From: Mycobacterium sp. MFM001
Lineage (GTDB): Bacteria; Actinomycetota; Actinomycetes; Mycobacteriales; Mycobacteriaceae
Direction of reading: 5' to 3'
NCBI RefSeq assembly: GCF_003402475.1
Contig: NZ_BFAB01000008.1
Span: 124,001-188,000, forward strand
DNA length: 64,000 bases
Below, piece after piece: positions 40,206-47,808 of the stretch (position 1 is the stretch's first letter; every line of letters begins with the position of its first letter). The translations under genes were made by a program, and so were the position numbers. The notes below the pieces were generated by a model, which saw only the letters and a program-made list of their open reading frames with translations, ran no database searches and was not told the DNA's origin.

Positions 40206-41446
40206 TCGGTTGCCCTTAATTCGTCAATCGTCTTGGTGATCCAGGCTCGTTCCCAGAAGTTCTCGGTGCTCGCCAGCAGGGCCTGGTGGGCGTCTACGGC
40301 GACGGCTCGTGCATCCGCGTGGCCTGGCTCGATTTCCAGCACGAGGTCGGTGAGCTGCAGCGCTCGCAACGGCCGACCGTCGTCGACGTGCTCACGGGCC
40401 GCCTCGACAAGTGGTTCCGCACCGGCAATGCGCACGACATCCTCGGCCACGGCTGCCGGCGCAATTGCGAACAGCTCGGTGGTGGAACGGTGTTGGAACC
40501 AACCGGCGTACATCTCCCAGATGGCGCGGACGTTCCACGGCGTTCTGCCGTAGCCTTCGCCGATGTCCAGATCGGCCGGCACAGCGACCGTTCGCATCGC
40601 CGTGTATACGTCTGCGCCGCCAGCCATGAGTTCGACGGTGCGGTCGTGAACCGACTGCATGGCGTCTCGCATGGCCGTGACTTCCTCGGCGATCCGGTCA
40701 GCCCCCTCGATGGGATCGAAATGGCCCGTGATCAATCGCTCCGGAGCGAATTCGAGCACGGTGTTGAGCGACTCGATGTAGAGGACAGGGTCGCGATAGC
40801 GGTCGCCACGGATCGTCATGAGGTTCGGTACATGTCCAAACAGTGGACCGAACAGGTTGCCGGTGAACAAGATTCGCGCGTCGGGCAACCAGACCACCAG
40901 CGCGTCGGTGGTCTCACCGCCCGGTGTCCAAGCCAATTCGATGCGGCGGCCACCGATCGTCATCTGATGACGCCGGTCGAAAGTGGTCGTCGGCTCGGGG
41001 AACGACATGTCGATCGTCGCCGGGTCAGTTGTATCGAAGTATTCGAGCGTTGCGGACAGGAACTGCGGGAAGGCGAAGGAGGCCTTGGCACCGCGGTAGC
41101 CCATGAGTCGTGTGTTGTCGTCGCGCCAGTACCGGTAATTGGAGTGCATCACTAGATCGGTGCCAGGCTCGAGAAGCGCCTTGACTCCGCCCCAATGGTC
41201 CGCGTGACCCTGCGTGATCACGATCGCTCGTGTCGGGCCCGACACTTCGGCGAATGCCTTGCGGTGGCGTTCACCCTCGAAGAAGGCACCGCCGTTGATG
41301 ATCACGCGACCGTCATCGGTGCCCAGCGCATAGGAGTTCGAGATGCCTGGCGACATCCACACGTCGTCGCCCAGAGCGGTGGCGGGATCGCCAGTGGCGA
41401 TAGCGAGGGCGTCGACGCCCGGTCTTTCACGATGTATGCCTGCCAT
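40202..41446 (-). CDS. Alkylsulfatase-like metallo-beta-lactamase-fold protein
   Basis: 414 residues. N-terminal metallo-beta-lactamase fold (about 25-260) with VITQGHADHWGG, where the usual HxHxDH motif has Gln79 in place of the first His; His81, Asp83 and His84 are kept. GHFDPIEG supplies a later His. The C-terminal part has the alkyl-sulfatase dimerisation-type sequence WEMYAGWFQH and ALLASTENFWERAW. SdsA1-like enzymes cleave alkyl sulfate esters; loss of one zinc ligand may alter metal binding or activity. The ATG at 41446 has GAGGAGA upstream and fits; a longer frame exists. Middle gene of the operon. Confidence 0.75.
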   Translation of the reverse strand: MAGIHRERPGVDALAIATGDPATALGDDVWMSPGISNSYALGTDDGRVIINGGAFFEGERHRKAFAEVSGPTRAIVITQGHADHWGGVKALLEPGTDLVMHSNYRYWRDDNTRLMGYRGAKASFAFPQFLSATLEYFDTTDPATIDMSFPEPTTTFDRRHQMTIGGRRIELAWTPGGETTDALVVWLPDARILFTGNLFGPLFGHVPNLMTIRGDRYRDPVLYIESLNTVLEFAPERLITGHFDPIEGADRIAEEVTAMRDAMQSVHDRTVELMAGGADVYTAMRTVAVPADLDIGEGYGRTPWNVRAIWEMYAGWFQHRSTTELFAIAPAAVAEDVVRIAGAEPLVEAAREHVDDGRPLRALQLTDLVLEIEPGHADARAVAVDAHQALLASTENFWERAWITKTIDELRATE

Positions 41447-41537
41447 ATCGTCTCCTCGACGCCTCGAAAATCTTGCAGTCAAACGGCTTTCGCCGTATCC
41501 AACGGCTGAGCGACTCCCGAAGATGTCGCGTGCAACA

Positions 41538-42548
41538 TCAGGAAAACGTCACAACGACCTTGTCCGCAGCGCCGGCGGTGGCCGCCAGGCGCAGTGCCTC
41601 CTCGACGTCATCGAACGGAATCTTGTGGCTGATGATGACGGCGTACTTCTGCCAGTTAGCCACCAGATCCTTTGTCACTTCGAAGATCTCGTCGGGGTAT
41701 CCACAGGATCCGACGATCTCGATTTCGTTGCCCATCACGTTGAGCAGCTCCACCGACACGGGTTCCTTATGGACACCCACGATCGTCAATCGCGCACCCC
41801 TCTTTGCCGCCGACAACACGGTGTCGACGACGGCTTTCGCGCCCGCAGCGTCGAGGTAGACATCGGTCCCGACCCGACCGCCGAACATCGACTCGCCCTC
41901 GCCGTGCAGTTCCAAGAGCCGAGTGACGACATCCTCCTTGGAGGGGTCAATCACGGCGTCGGCGCCAACTTGCAGCGCCTTTTCGAGACGGCGCGAGATT
42001 GGGTCGACCACGACCACGTGGCCCACGCCGAGTGATTTGAACGCCAGTACTGCACCGAGGCCCACCGGTCCGGCTCCGAAGACGACGACCTTGTCTCCGG
42101 TTCGAGGGTTGCAGCGATTGGCGCCGTGTAGGGCGACGGCCATGGGCTCGTTGAGCGCTGCGACCTCCCACGGCACGTGCTCGGGTATCACCTCGAGACT
42201 GCGTCCTCGCACAGCGTTCTCGACGAGTAGGTATGGCGCCAACGCCCCTGTGGTGCCGCCGTTTCCGATAATGCCGCTCGGTGCGCTCATCGGGTTGACC
42301 ACCACATGATCCCCGACCTGGATGCCTACGACTTCCGCGCCCACCTCGACGACCTCACCCGCGGGTTCGTGGCCCAGAGGCATGCGACCCTCCATGGGTG
42401 GGACCCCGCCCATGGATATGTAGATCCCATCAGACCCGCATACGCCGCAAGCACGCATTCGCAACAGGACGTCGTTCGGCCCGGTTCGCGGCTTTGGAAC
42501 CTCGACCAACTCCGTCTCTCCGGCGGCGATTACTGTCGCCTGCTTCAT
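41538..42548 (-). CDS. Zinc-dependent alcohol dehydrogenase (MDR family)
   Basis: 336 residues. Catalytic zinc site Cys37 in ACGVCGSD and His60-Glu61 in LGHEPAGEV; cofactor-binding VFGAGPVGLGAVLAF. The structural zinc lobe with four Cys is absent (NPMSAPSGIIGNGG occurs there), as in some sorbitol-dehydrogenase-like members. NAD(P)-dependent oxidation of an alcohol is expected. It overlaps the VOC gene by 4 bases (ATGA), so the two are coupled. Confidence 0.87.
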   Translation of the reverse strand: MKQATVIAAGETELVEVPKPRTGPNDVLLRMRACGVCGSDGIYISMGGVPPMEGRMPLGHEPAGEVVEVGAEVVGIQVGDHVVVNPMSAPSGIIGNGGTTGALAPYLLVENAVRGRSLEVIPEHVPWEVAALNEPMAVALHGANRCNPRTGDKVVVFGAGPVGLGAVLAFKSLGVGHVVVVDPISRRLEKALQVGADAVIDPSKEDVVTRLLELHGEGESMFGGRVGTDVYLDAAGAKAVVDTVLSAAKRGARLTIVGVHKEPVSVELLNVMGNEIEIVGSCGYPDEIFEVTKDLVANWQKYAVIISHKIPFDDVEEALRLAATAGAADKVVVTFS

Positions 42549-43030
42549 GACAGCGGCCGATCGTCGTTTGCGCGTGCGGAGTCGGGTTCCCCCATGGCAA
42601 AGAAGCTCTCGAGCACGGGCTGCATTACCCGGTTAACGAGTTCAATTCGCGGACCGGTCGGTCCTTTGCAGTAGGCCCAGAGTGTCTCGCCTTCGGGGGT
42701 TAGACCCCGGCCCTCGACAACAAAGTGACTTTCTTGCAGCGCCGTGATGTCGCCGTCGATGTCGTCGGACCAGTATCCGAGGTGGTGTAGGCCCGAATTC
42801 GAGGGGGCCCACAGGGTGTTGGGAACGGCCTGGACGAGTTCCAGGCGTGGTTCGGTCAGTGAGAACGCCAGTCGCAGGGGAACGACGTGAATTTCGCCGT
42901 TGATCTCGACCGTCTGGTCCACCTCGAAATCCTGAGTCCACCGATGACCCGCGACGTTAGAGAGGAACGCCATCTCGGCGTCGAAGTCGTCCACGACGAG
43001 TCCGCAATGATACAGATCCTCTGCCTTCAT
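42545..43030 (-). CDS. VOC-family (glyoxalase/bleomycin-resistance fold) protein
   Basis: 161 residues, one or two VOC modules. DLYHCGLVVDDFDAEMAFL gives the first metal His, RLELVQAVP the first acidic ligand region, GLHHLGYWSDDID the second His, and GPRIELVN the second Glu. The pattern is typical of metal-dependent isomerases, epimerases or dioxygenase-like VOC proteins. AAGGAAA precedes the ATG. Specific reaction unknown. Confidence 0.8.
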   Translation of the reverse strand: MKAEDLYHCGLVVDDFDAEMAFLSNVAGHRWTQDFEVDQTVEINGEIHVVPLRLAFSLTEPRLELVQAVPNTLWAPSNSGLHHLGYWSDDIDGDITALQESHFVVEGRGLTPEGETLWAYCKGPTGPRIELVNRVMQPVLESFFAMGEPDSARANDDRPLS

Positions 43031-43088
43031 TTTCCTTGCCCTTCTTCCATTCTCGTTGCCTTTCTTCGTGCGCAGGGTGGGACGGCCG

Positions 43089-43901
43089 TCAGATGGACGC
43101 GAGTAGTTGGCGCGCTGCTTCGATGCCGGGACGCAGTCGTTCGACTGCCCCGATACCCGCGAGGGCCGCCTCGCGCTGCGGCATTTCGAGGCCGACGACG
43201 ACGTCTCTGGGGAGCTCGGCCAAGTACTCCTTGAGGGGCACCTCGCCTGTACCCGGGACCAGGCGCTCGTTCATGGCCTCGAAGTTGTAGTCGTCGAATT
43301 GGCTGACCATGGTGGTGTCGGACAGCTGGATGTATCCGATGCAGTCCGCTGGAACTTCTGCGAGGTCGGCGGGTCGCGTGCCCAACCGGGCGATGTGCAT
43401 GGTGTCGATCAGCAGGCGGAATTCGGGGCGGTCGACGTACTTAACCACCGTCATGCCCGTGGCGAGGTCTCCGACGGTGAAGCCCGGCACGACTTCCGTG
43501 ACTGTACTCAGTCCACGCTGGGAAGCCATTTCGGTGATCGCGGCGAACTCGTCACAGCTTCGCCGTAGATCGGGCTCGAAGCTCACGACATTGATCTGCT
43601 CGGCGCCCAGTTCGGCCATCACGTCGAGATCGGCTGCCACACTGGCGGAGTCACGTTCGGGGAGGATCAGCAGTCCCTCGCCCAGCGAGATCTTCACACC
43701 GGTATCGGCCAGGGCGGCGACCACCTCGCGCCGCAGACGTTTGTCGTCCTTGAGGGAATACGTCGGGTAACCCAATTCTGGCAGCGGCACGCCGTATAGC
43801 GCCGTGGAGATGTAGCGGCAACCCAATTCTGCAGTGAGAGAAATGAATTCGAGTGGCGGCATGCCGAAGATGCTCAAGAATTCGATACCTAGCCGGTCCA
43901 T
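43089..43901 (-). CDS. Sugar-phosphate-isomerase/epimerase-like TIM-barrel protein
   Basis: 270 residues of the AP_endonuc_2 / xylose-isomerase-like TIM barrel. Likely metal ligands are Glu in TEVVPGF, Asp and His in LLIDTMHIARLG, and Glu in VVGLEMPQ. Family members include sugar epimerases and dehydroshikimate dehydratase-like enzymes. ATG 43901 chosen because it begins the barrel; longer upstream frame is the neighbour SDR read in another frame. 26 bases after the SDR. Confidence 0.8.
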   Translation of the reverse strand: MDRLGIEFLSIFGMPPLEFISLTAELGCRYISTALYGVPLPELGYPTYSLKDDKRLRREVVAALADTGVKISLGEGLLILPERDSASVAADLDVMAELGAEQINVVSFEPDLRRSCDEFAAITEMASQRGLSTVTEVVPGFTVGDLATGMTVVKYVDRPEFRLLIDTMHIARLGTRPADLAEVPADCIGYIQLSDTTMVSQFDDYNFEAMNERLVPGTGEVPLKEYLAELPRDVVVGLEMPQREAALAGIGAVERLRPGIEAARQLLASI

Positions 43902-43927
43902 TGCGTACTCCCGATCGGTGTGATGTC

Positions 43928-44707
43928 TCAAGCGCCCAGCATGACGAGGCCGCCATCGACCGCAAGCAGTTGGCCGGTGATGAACCCAGACCCCTCGCCA
44001 GCGAGGAAAACCACGAGCGGACCAAGGTCCTTGGCCGGGTCGCCGAGGGTTCCCCCCAGCGGGATGGCCAACTTCATCTTCTCGTCCATGAACGCCGCAC
44101 CTTCGGGGCCGAGGAAATTTCGCAGGCGATCCGCCCCGGGTGTCTGCATTGCCGGCGCGATCGCGTTCACGGTGATGCCTGCACTGGCCCACGCTTTGGC
44201 GGCGGAACGCGTCCAGGCGTGCACCGCTCCCTTCGTGGCCGCGTAGACCGCCGAGATGGGACTGCCCATGACCGCTTCTGCGGAGCCGAAGTTGATGATC
44301 CGGCCTCCCGAGCCCTGCATGATTCGGTGAGCGGCTTGATTGACGTGAATGGTCCCGCGCACGTTGATTGACACGAGCCGATCGATGTCGGCGTCGGTGA
44401 TCGCTCCCGCGATGCCCGGTAGCCAGAGGCCAGCAGCATGGATGACGGCGTCTAAGCCCCCCATGGCCGCCGCGGCTGCGTCGACCGTCTCGTTGACGCT
44501 GGTGACGCTGGTGACGTCGCAGTGAAGCCAGGTGGCTTGGGAGCGCTCCGGCGACGGCGCCTCATGGAAGGTGGCGACAACGTCGGCGCCGGAATCCACG
44601 AAGACGTCGACGATCGCTGCGCCGATGCCGGTGGCCGCGCCGGTAACCAGAACTCGTCTGCGGCCGGTTGCGTTCGACTCCGTTTCAGGCATGTCAGGCA
44701 GTCCCAT
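43928..44707 (-). CDS. SDR-family oxidoreductase
   Basis: 259 residues. VLVTGAATGIGAAIVDVF (cofactor), IHAAGLW, INFGSAEAVMG (catalytic Ser), VYAATKGAVHAW (YxxxK), GFITGQLLAVDGGLVM. First gene of the seven-gene operon, divergent from the SDR at 44833. ATG 44707 or, 15 bases in, ATG 44692 are possible starts. Confidence 0.87.
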   Translation of the reverse strand: MGLPDMPETESNATGRRRVLVTGAATGIGAAIVDVFVDSGADVVATFHEAPSPERSQATWLHCDVTSVTSVNETVDAAAAAMGGLDAVIHAAGLWLPGIAGAITDADIDRLVSINVRGTIHVNQAAHRIMQGSGGRIINFGSAEAVMGSPISAVYAATKGAVHAWTRSAAKAWASAGITVNAIAPAMQTPGADRLRNFLGPEGAAFMDEKMKLAIPLGGTLGDPAKDLGPLVVFLAGEGSGFITGQLLAVDGGLVMLGA

Positions 44708-44751
44708 GTAATCCGGAGTCGACGGCGGCGAAGCACCCCTCCATGTCGACT

Positions 44752-44791
44752 CCTCTATATTTCTAGAGCTTTCCCTCTATGACTATAGAGG
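44752..44791. promoter_or_regulatory. Tandem inverted repeats in the divergent SDR promoter region
   Basis: CCTCTAT-GACT-ATAGAGG at 44774-44791 is a perfect 7-4-7 inverted repeat; a related weaker copy CCTCTATATTTCTAGAGC lies at 44752-44769 (arms CTCTA/TAGAG). Two spaced copies between divergent genes, with a TetR gene at the end of the rightward pair, are a typical operator arrangement. The site also lies over AT-rich promoter sequence. Confidence 0.6.
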
Positions 44792-44832
44792 TATCGTTGT
44801 GCGAGGGAAAGCCTTGATTTCGAAGGAGCGTC

Positions 44833-45603
44833 ATGAGCCTGCAAGGTCTGGCCGGCAAGGTCGTTCTCGTCGCCGGCGGCGCCACGGGCATCGGTGCCAC
44901 GACCGCCGCGCGACTCGCAGCGGAGGGGTGCCATGTCGTGGTGGGCGACATCGCCGCCGAGGCGGCTCAGGAGACGGCGCGCACGATCGTCGAAGAGGGC
45001 GGCACAGCCACGGCCGTCACCTTCGATCTGGCTGATCCCGCGTCGGTCGCCCATCTCGTCGCCGAGACGGTGAAGACTTACGGCCGACTGGACGCGCTAT
45101 TCACAGTTGGCGCCGACATGAGTTCCCTACAAGGCGATTCCGACGTCGTGGACATCGATTTCGACTTATGGGACCACGTCATGGCTGTGACGCTGCGCGG
45201 TTACGTCGCCGCGATGAAGTACTCCATCCCACACATCCTCGAACGCGGTGGCGGCGCAATCGTGAATATGTCGTCGGCCGCGGCCTTTCAAGGTGAGCCC
45301 GCCCGGCCGGCGTATGCCGCATCGAAGGCGGGCGTTGGCGCGCTTACGCGGCACGTGGCGACGCGCTGGGGTAAAGAGGGGATCCGCTGCAACGCCGTGG
45401 CCCCGGGCTTCACCGCCACGGAGGCGATACGTTCGGTGCCGCAGTGGCCGGACCTCGAAAAGTCGGCGCTCAAGCGAATCCGGGGTCCGCGGGTCGGCCG
45501 ACCCACCGACATCGCAGGCGTCGTCGCCTTCCTGCTGTCTGACGAGGGCGCCTGGATCAACGGCCAGGTCATCAACGTGGACGGGGGGACGGTCCTGCGT
45601 TGA
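44833..45603 (+). CDS. SDR-family oxidoreductase
   Basis: 256-residue classical SDR. VVLVAGGATGIGATTAARLA (cofactor), a degenerate NNAG region (FTVGADM), catalytic Ser in VNMSSAAAF, YAASKAG (YxxxK), NAVAPGFTAT, WINGQVINVDGG. GAAGGAG lies about 6 bases before the ATG. It is divergent from the long operon and translationally coupled to the TetR gene (TTGA overlap), suggesting a role in the same pathway. Confidence 0.87.
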   Translation: MSLQGLAGKVVLVAGGATGIGATTAARLAAEGCHVVVGDIAAEAAQETARTIVEEGGTATAVTFDLADPASVAHLVAETVKTYGRLDALFTVGADMSSLQGDSDVVDIDFDLWDHVMAVTLRGYVAAMKYSIPHILERGGGAIVNMSSAAAFQGEPARPAYAASKAGVGALTRHVATRWGKEGIRCNAVAPGFTATEAIRSVPQWPDLEKSALKRIRGPRVGRPTDIAGVVAFLLSDEGAWINGQVINVDGGTVLR

Positions 45604-46244
45604 CCGATACACTCGTGCGCATTGCCACACCACGAAAACGCGACGGCGACGAACGCAGACGCGAACTGTGCGATGCCGGGATCCGCGTACTTGCTGAGCA
45701 GGGTTCGCGCGGGCTCACCCACCAACAGGTGGATCGCGCCGCTAACGTCCCGGACGGCACGACGTCCTACTACTACCGGACCCGGGCTGCACTATTGCGC
45801 GGCGTCGGCGAACGAGTCGCGGCCATAGACCGCGAGAATCTGCGCTCGTTCACTGATGCCGCGACCAAGACTGACTCTCCCTTCGGTCGATTGGCGGAGC
45901 TGATCGTCATGCAGTCCAGAGGCGACGGGCTGCTGCTCAACATTGCGCGTCAAGAACTGCTGCTGGCTGGGGCGAGGGATCCCGCCCTAGCCGAAACCTT
46001 CGAATTGTTCGTGTCCCGGGTTGTCGCGATGACGCACGACGCCATCGCAGCACTCAACTTCGGGCCGGTCGATGAGGACGTACGCAACGCACAAGGAGAC
46101 GCGGTCATCACATTGATCGCGGGATTGTTCACACGGTATGCCTCCGGCGATCGGTCCATGAGCGATGCGAAGCATATCGAGAGGCTTCTCGAAGCAGTCG
46201 TCACTGGCATTGCCACCCAAGCACTCGAACACGCGAGAGACTGA
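45600..46244 (+). CDS. TetR-family regulator of the island
   Basis: 214 residues. HTH: REL CDAGIRVLAEQGSRGLTHQQVDRAANVP with SYYYRTRAALLRGV after it. Start is TTG overlapping the SDR stop (TTGA). Likely binds the inverted repeats at 44752-44791 and controls both divergent transcripts. Inducer unknown; a pathway substrate or CoA-thioester is the usual type. Confidence 0.8.
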   Translation: MTDTLVRIATPRKRDGDERRRELCDAGIRVLAEQGSRGLTHQQVDRAANVPDGTTSYYYRTRAALLRGVGERVAAIDRENLRSFTDAATKTDSPFGRLAELIVMQSRGDGLLLNIARQELLLAGARDPALAETFELFVSRVVAMTHDAIAALNFGPVDEDVRNAQGDAVITLIAGLFTRYASGDRSMSDAKHIERLLEAVVTGIATQALEHARD

Positions 46245-46245
46245 A

Positions 46246-46389
46246 GCGCCGCGCGCCCTTCCACAACCGCAGCACGATGTCGAGGAATTCCACCGTTCGC
46301 TTGCCGCGCTTGGTGAAATCGACACCGTAGCCTTCGCTGTTTGGGAGCGCGGCTCGAACGCCGATTCCCCTGCCCCGCAGCAGTATTCG
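46246..46389 (-). pseudogene. Fragment of an LLM-class (luciferase-like, F420-type) oxidoreductase
   Basis: A minus-strand frame with no start codon and bounded upstream by a stop at 46390 encodes GRGIGVRAALPNSEGYGVD followed by FTKRGKRTVEFLDIVLRLW. This matches the conserved stretch of LLM oxidoreductases (GR.xLGVGxGW ... RGRRTDEFLxxLRxLW). Sequence after about 46246 diverges into the TetR 3' end. Only about 48 codons remain, so it is a decayed remnant. Confidence 0.5.
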
Positions 46390-46919
46390 TCACTGTGACG
46401 AATCAGTAGAGGCGTCCGCCCTGCCACAAGGGGAGCGGCCGGAGACTTGTGATCTTCGGATTGAGCGGTAGGGACGTCGGCATGACGGGGCGATCGAATG
46501 TCGCCCCTTAAAGGCCGGCAGTCGAACAAGGTTGAGCGTGGGGTCGATCGAGGCATCGAGGCGTTTCAAGTGCCACCGGCAAGAGCGTCGAATATTGCTG
46601 TGTGCCAAAGTGATTGCGCCATCAGACCGGACCCTCCCAAAACGTCACTGTGACGAATATCGGATACTCGAGTGGCTGTCGAAGCGGGGTCGTATTGGCC
46701 CCTTCGCGGGGTGGGATGTCGCGGTCGGCGACCACGCGACGGCGGGCGCGCAACGAGACGACGCTTGGCGCTTGCGGCCTCAGTGGCGCCTGCGTCGGGC
46801 GCTTTCGGCCGTGCCTCCCGTGTGTAGGCCGCTAGACATTTGCCGATAAGCGACATTATGTCGGGTAAAGTACGCCGTGTTCATCAGATGAATCACGGGT
46901 CTGACGCGTCTACGACCCG
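46390..46919. other. Intergenic region, no intact gene recognised
   Basis: About 530 bases between the LLM remnant and mazF. Reading frames of up to about 105 codons exist but have biased, unfamiliar composition. CACTGTGACGAAT at 46391-46403 recurs at 46645-46657 as TCACTGTGACGAATA, a short direct repeat with the palindromic core TCACTGTGA. Confidence 0.45.
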
Positions 46920-47255
46920 TCACAGATCGAGCACAAATCGCAGCGCTTGGTCAATCAACTGCATCTGGTCTGCAGTAAGCATTCCCTGGCGAGATGAAAG
47001 GCGATCCACGGAGACCACGCGCAGTTGGTCGCAGCGAGCGTAGGAGGTGCGGTCCAGTCCGGTGCTCTCTGACTCGAGTTCGACATGGCTTCGCAAACCG
47101 TAACTAGCGGTCGTGATCGGAACGACGACCACCAGGCCACCCGGTCCGTTATTGAGAATGTCGACGGACACCACTACCCCAGGGCGTCGAAAGGCGGGCT
47201 CGTGGCCAATTGGCTGGCCGAGGTCGACGTAGTAGACCTCCCCTCGCCAAATCAA
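46920..47255 (-). CDS. MazF-family endoribonuclease toxin (type II toxin-antitoxin)
   Basis: 111 residues. IWRGEVYYVDLGQPIGHE, RRPGVVVSVDILNN and VVVPITTASYG are the MazF/PemK core strands; the conserved Arg-Pro in RRPGVVVS and Thr in PITTA belong to the RNA-cleaving site. Cuts single-stranded RNA at short sequences, halting translation. The start is read as TTG overlapping the antitoxin stop (TTGA), which places the toxin second and coupled, as usual. A longer frame with a GTG inside the antitoxin gene is less likely. Confidence 0.82.
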   Translation of the reverse strand: MIWRGEVYYVDLGQPIGHEPAFRRPGVVVSVDILNNGPGGLVVVVPITTASYGLRSHVELESESTGLDRTSYARCDQLRVVSVDRLSSRQGMLTADQMQLIDQALRFVLDL

Positions 47256-47485
47256 GCCAGGGCGTCCCACTCGTGTCGCTCGGCCAGATACTGCTCCCAC
47301 AGTTTGGGGTCGTTACGCAGGCGCTGGTAATCCTCGTTGAGTCCCCGCAGGAATTCCTGCCGTTCCAAGGCGTCGATGGCTGCGTGAACGACGTCGACTA
47401 CGGCGGTTTGGCGAGCCTTGGCCAAAGATTGGAGTCGCTCAGAATCTCGACGACGGATGCGGACCGTCGTGGTTTCTGCTGCCAC
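47252..47485 (-). CDS. MazE-type antitoxin (ribbon-helix-helix-like)
   Basis: 77 residues. TTTVRIRRRDSERLQSLAK is the DNA-binding beta-strand/helix of an RHH-like fold, followed by TAVVDVVHAAIDALERQEFL and a C-terminal toxin-binding tail (WEQYLAERHEWDALA). Neutralises MazF and represses the operon. The GTG start places the RHH strand at the N-terminus; upstream in-frame sequence would cross the operator-like direct repeat. Confidence 0.8.
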   Translation of the reverse strand: MAAETTTVRIRRRDSERLQSLAKARQTAVVDVVHAAIDALERQEFLRGLNEDYQRLRNDPKLWEQYLAERHEWDALA

Positions 47486-47493
47486 GGGTCCAG

Positions 47494-47511
47494 TGTAGAC
47501 GAAATGTAGAC
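47494..47511. promoter_or_regulatory. Operator-like direct repeat upstream of mazEF
   Basis: TGTAGAC-GAAA-TGTAGAC, two identical heptamers spaced 4 bases, 9 bases upstream of the antitoxin start. Autoregulatory sites of RHH antitoxins often are such paired half-sites. Confidence 0.5.
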
Positions 47512-47808
47512 ATTGGGCCGACTGTGCGGATTGCCCCTCGCGTTCGGGCAAACGAACGCCACCGCTGCCCTGTCGCGCTGGACAGGATGACGCTGAGCTT
47601 CTAGATCGGTGTTACAGGCGGCCCAATTGCTCGGGCAACAATACGGCGGGACCCAGTTGGGCGCGGGTTACTGGTAACCGCCTGCACATTTCCTAACCCC
47701 TGGATCGGCGTGGCCGAGCTAATCACGGAGCGACCGCGCAGCGGCTCGGCGACGGTCGATTATCTGAGTCTGGTGTTACCCGGAGCTTCCCAGCGTTAGT
47801 CTTTGGCG
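47512..47808. other. Intergenic region upstream of the peroxiredoxin-DUF742 gene
   Basis: About 300 bases with no recognisable gene. It contains a palindrome at 47666-47679 described separately and presumably the promoter of the downstream gene. Confidence 0.5.
47666..47679. promoter_or_regulatory. Palindrome upstream of the peroxiredoxin-DUF742 gene
   Basis: GGTTAC-TG-GTAACC, a perfect 6-2-6 inverted repeat 130 bases upstream of the start codon. Could be a regulator site; no regulator family is implied by sequence alone. Confidence 0.35.

Noticed and set aside
46532..46849. 105-codon plus-strand open frame
   Set aside because: Arg/Cys-rich, no motif; likely non-coding.
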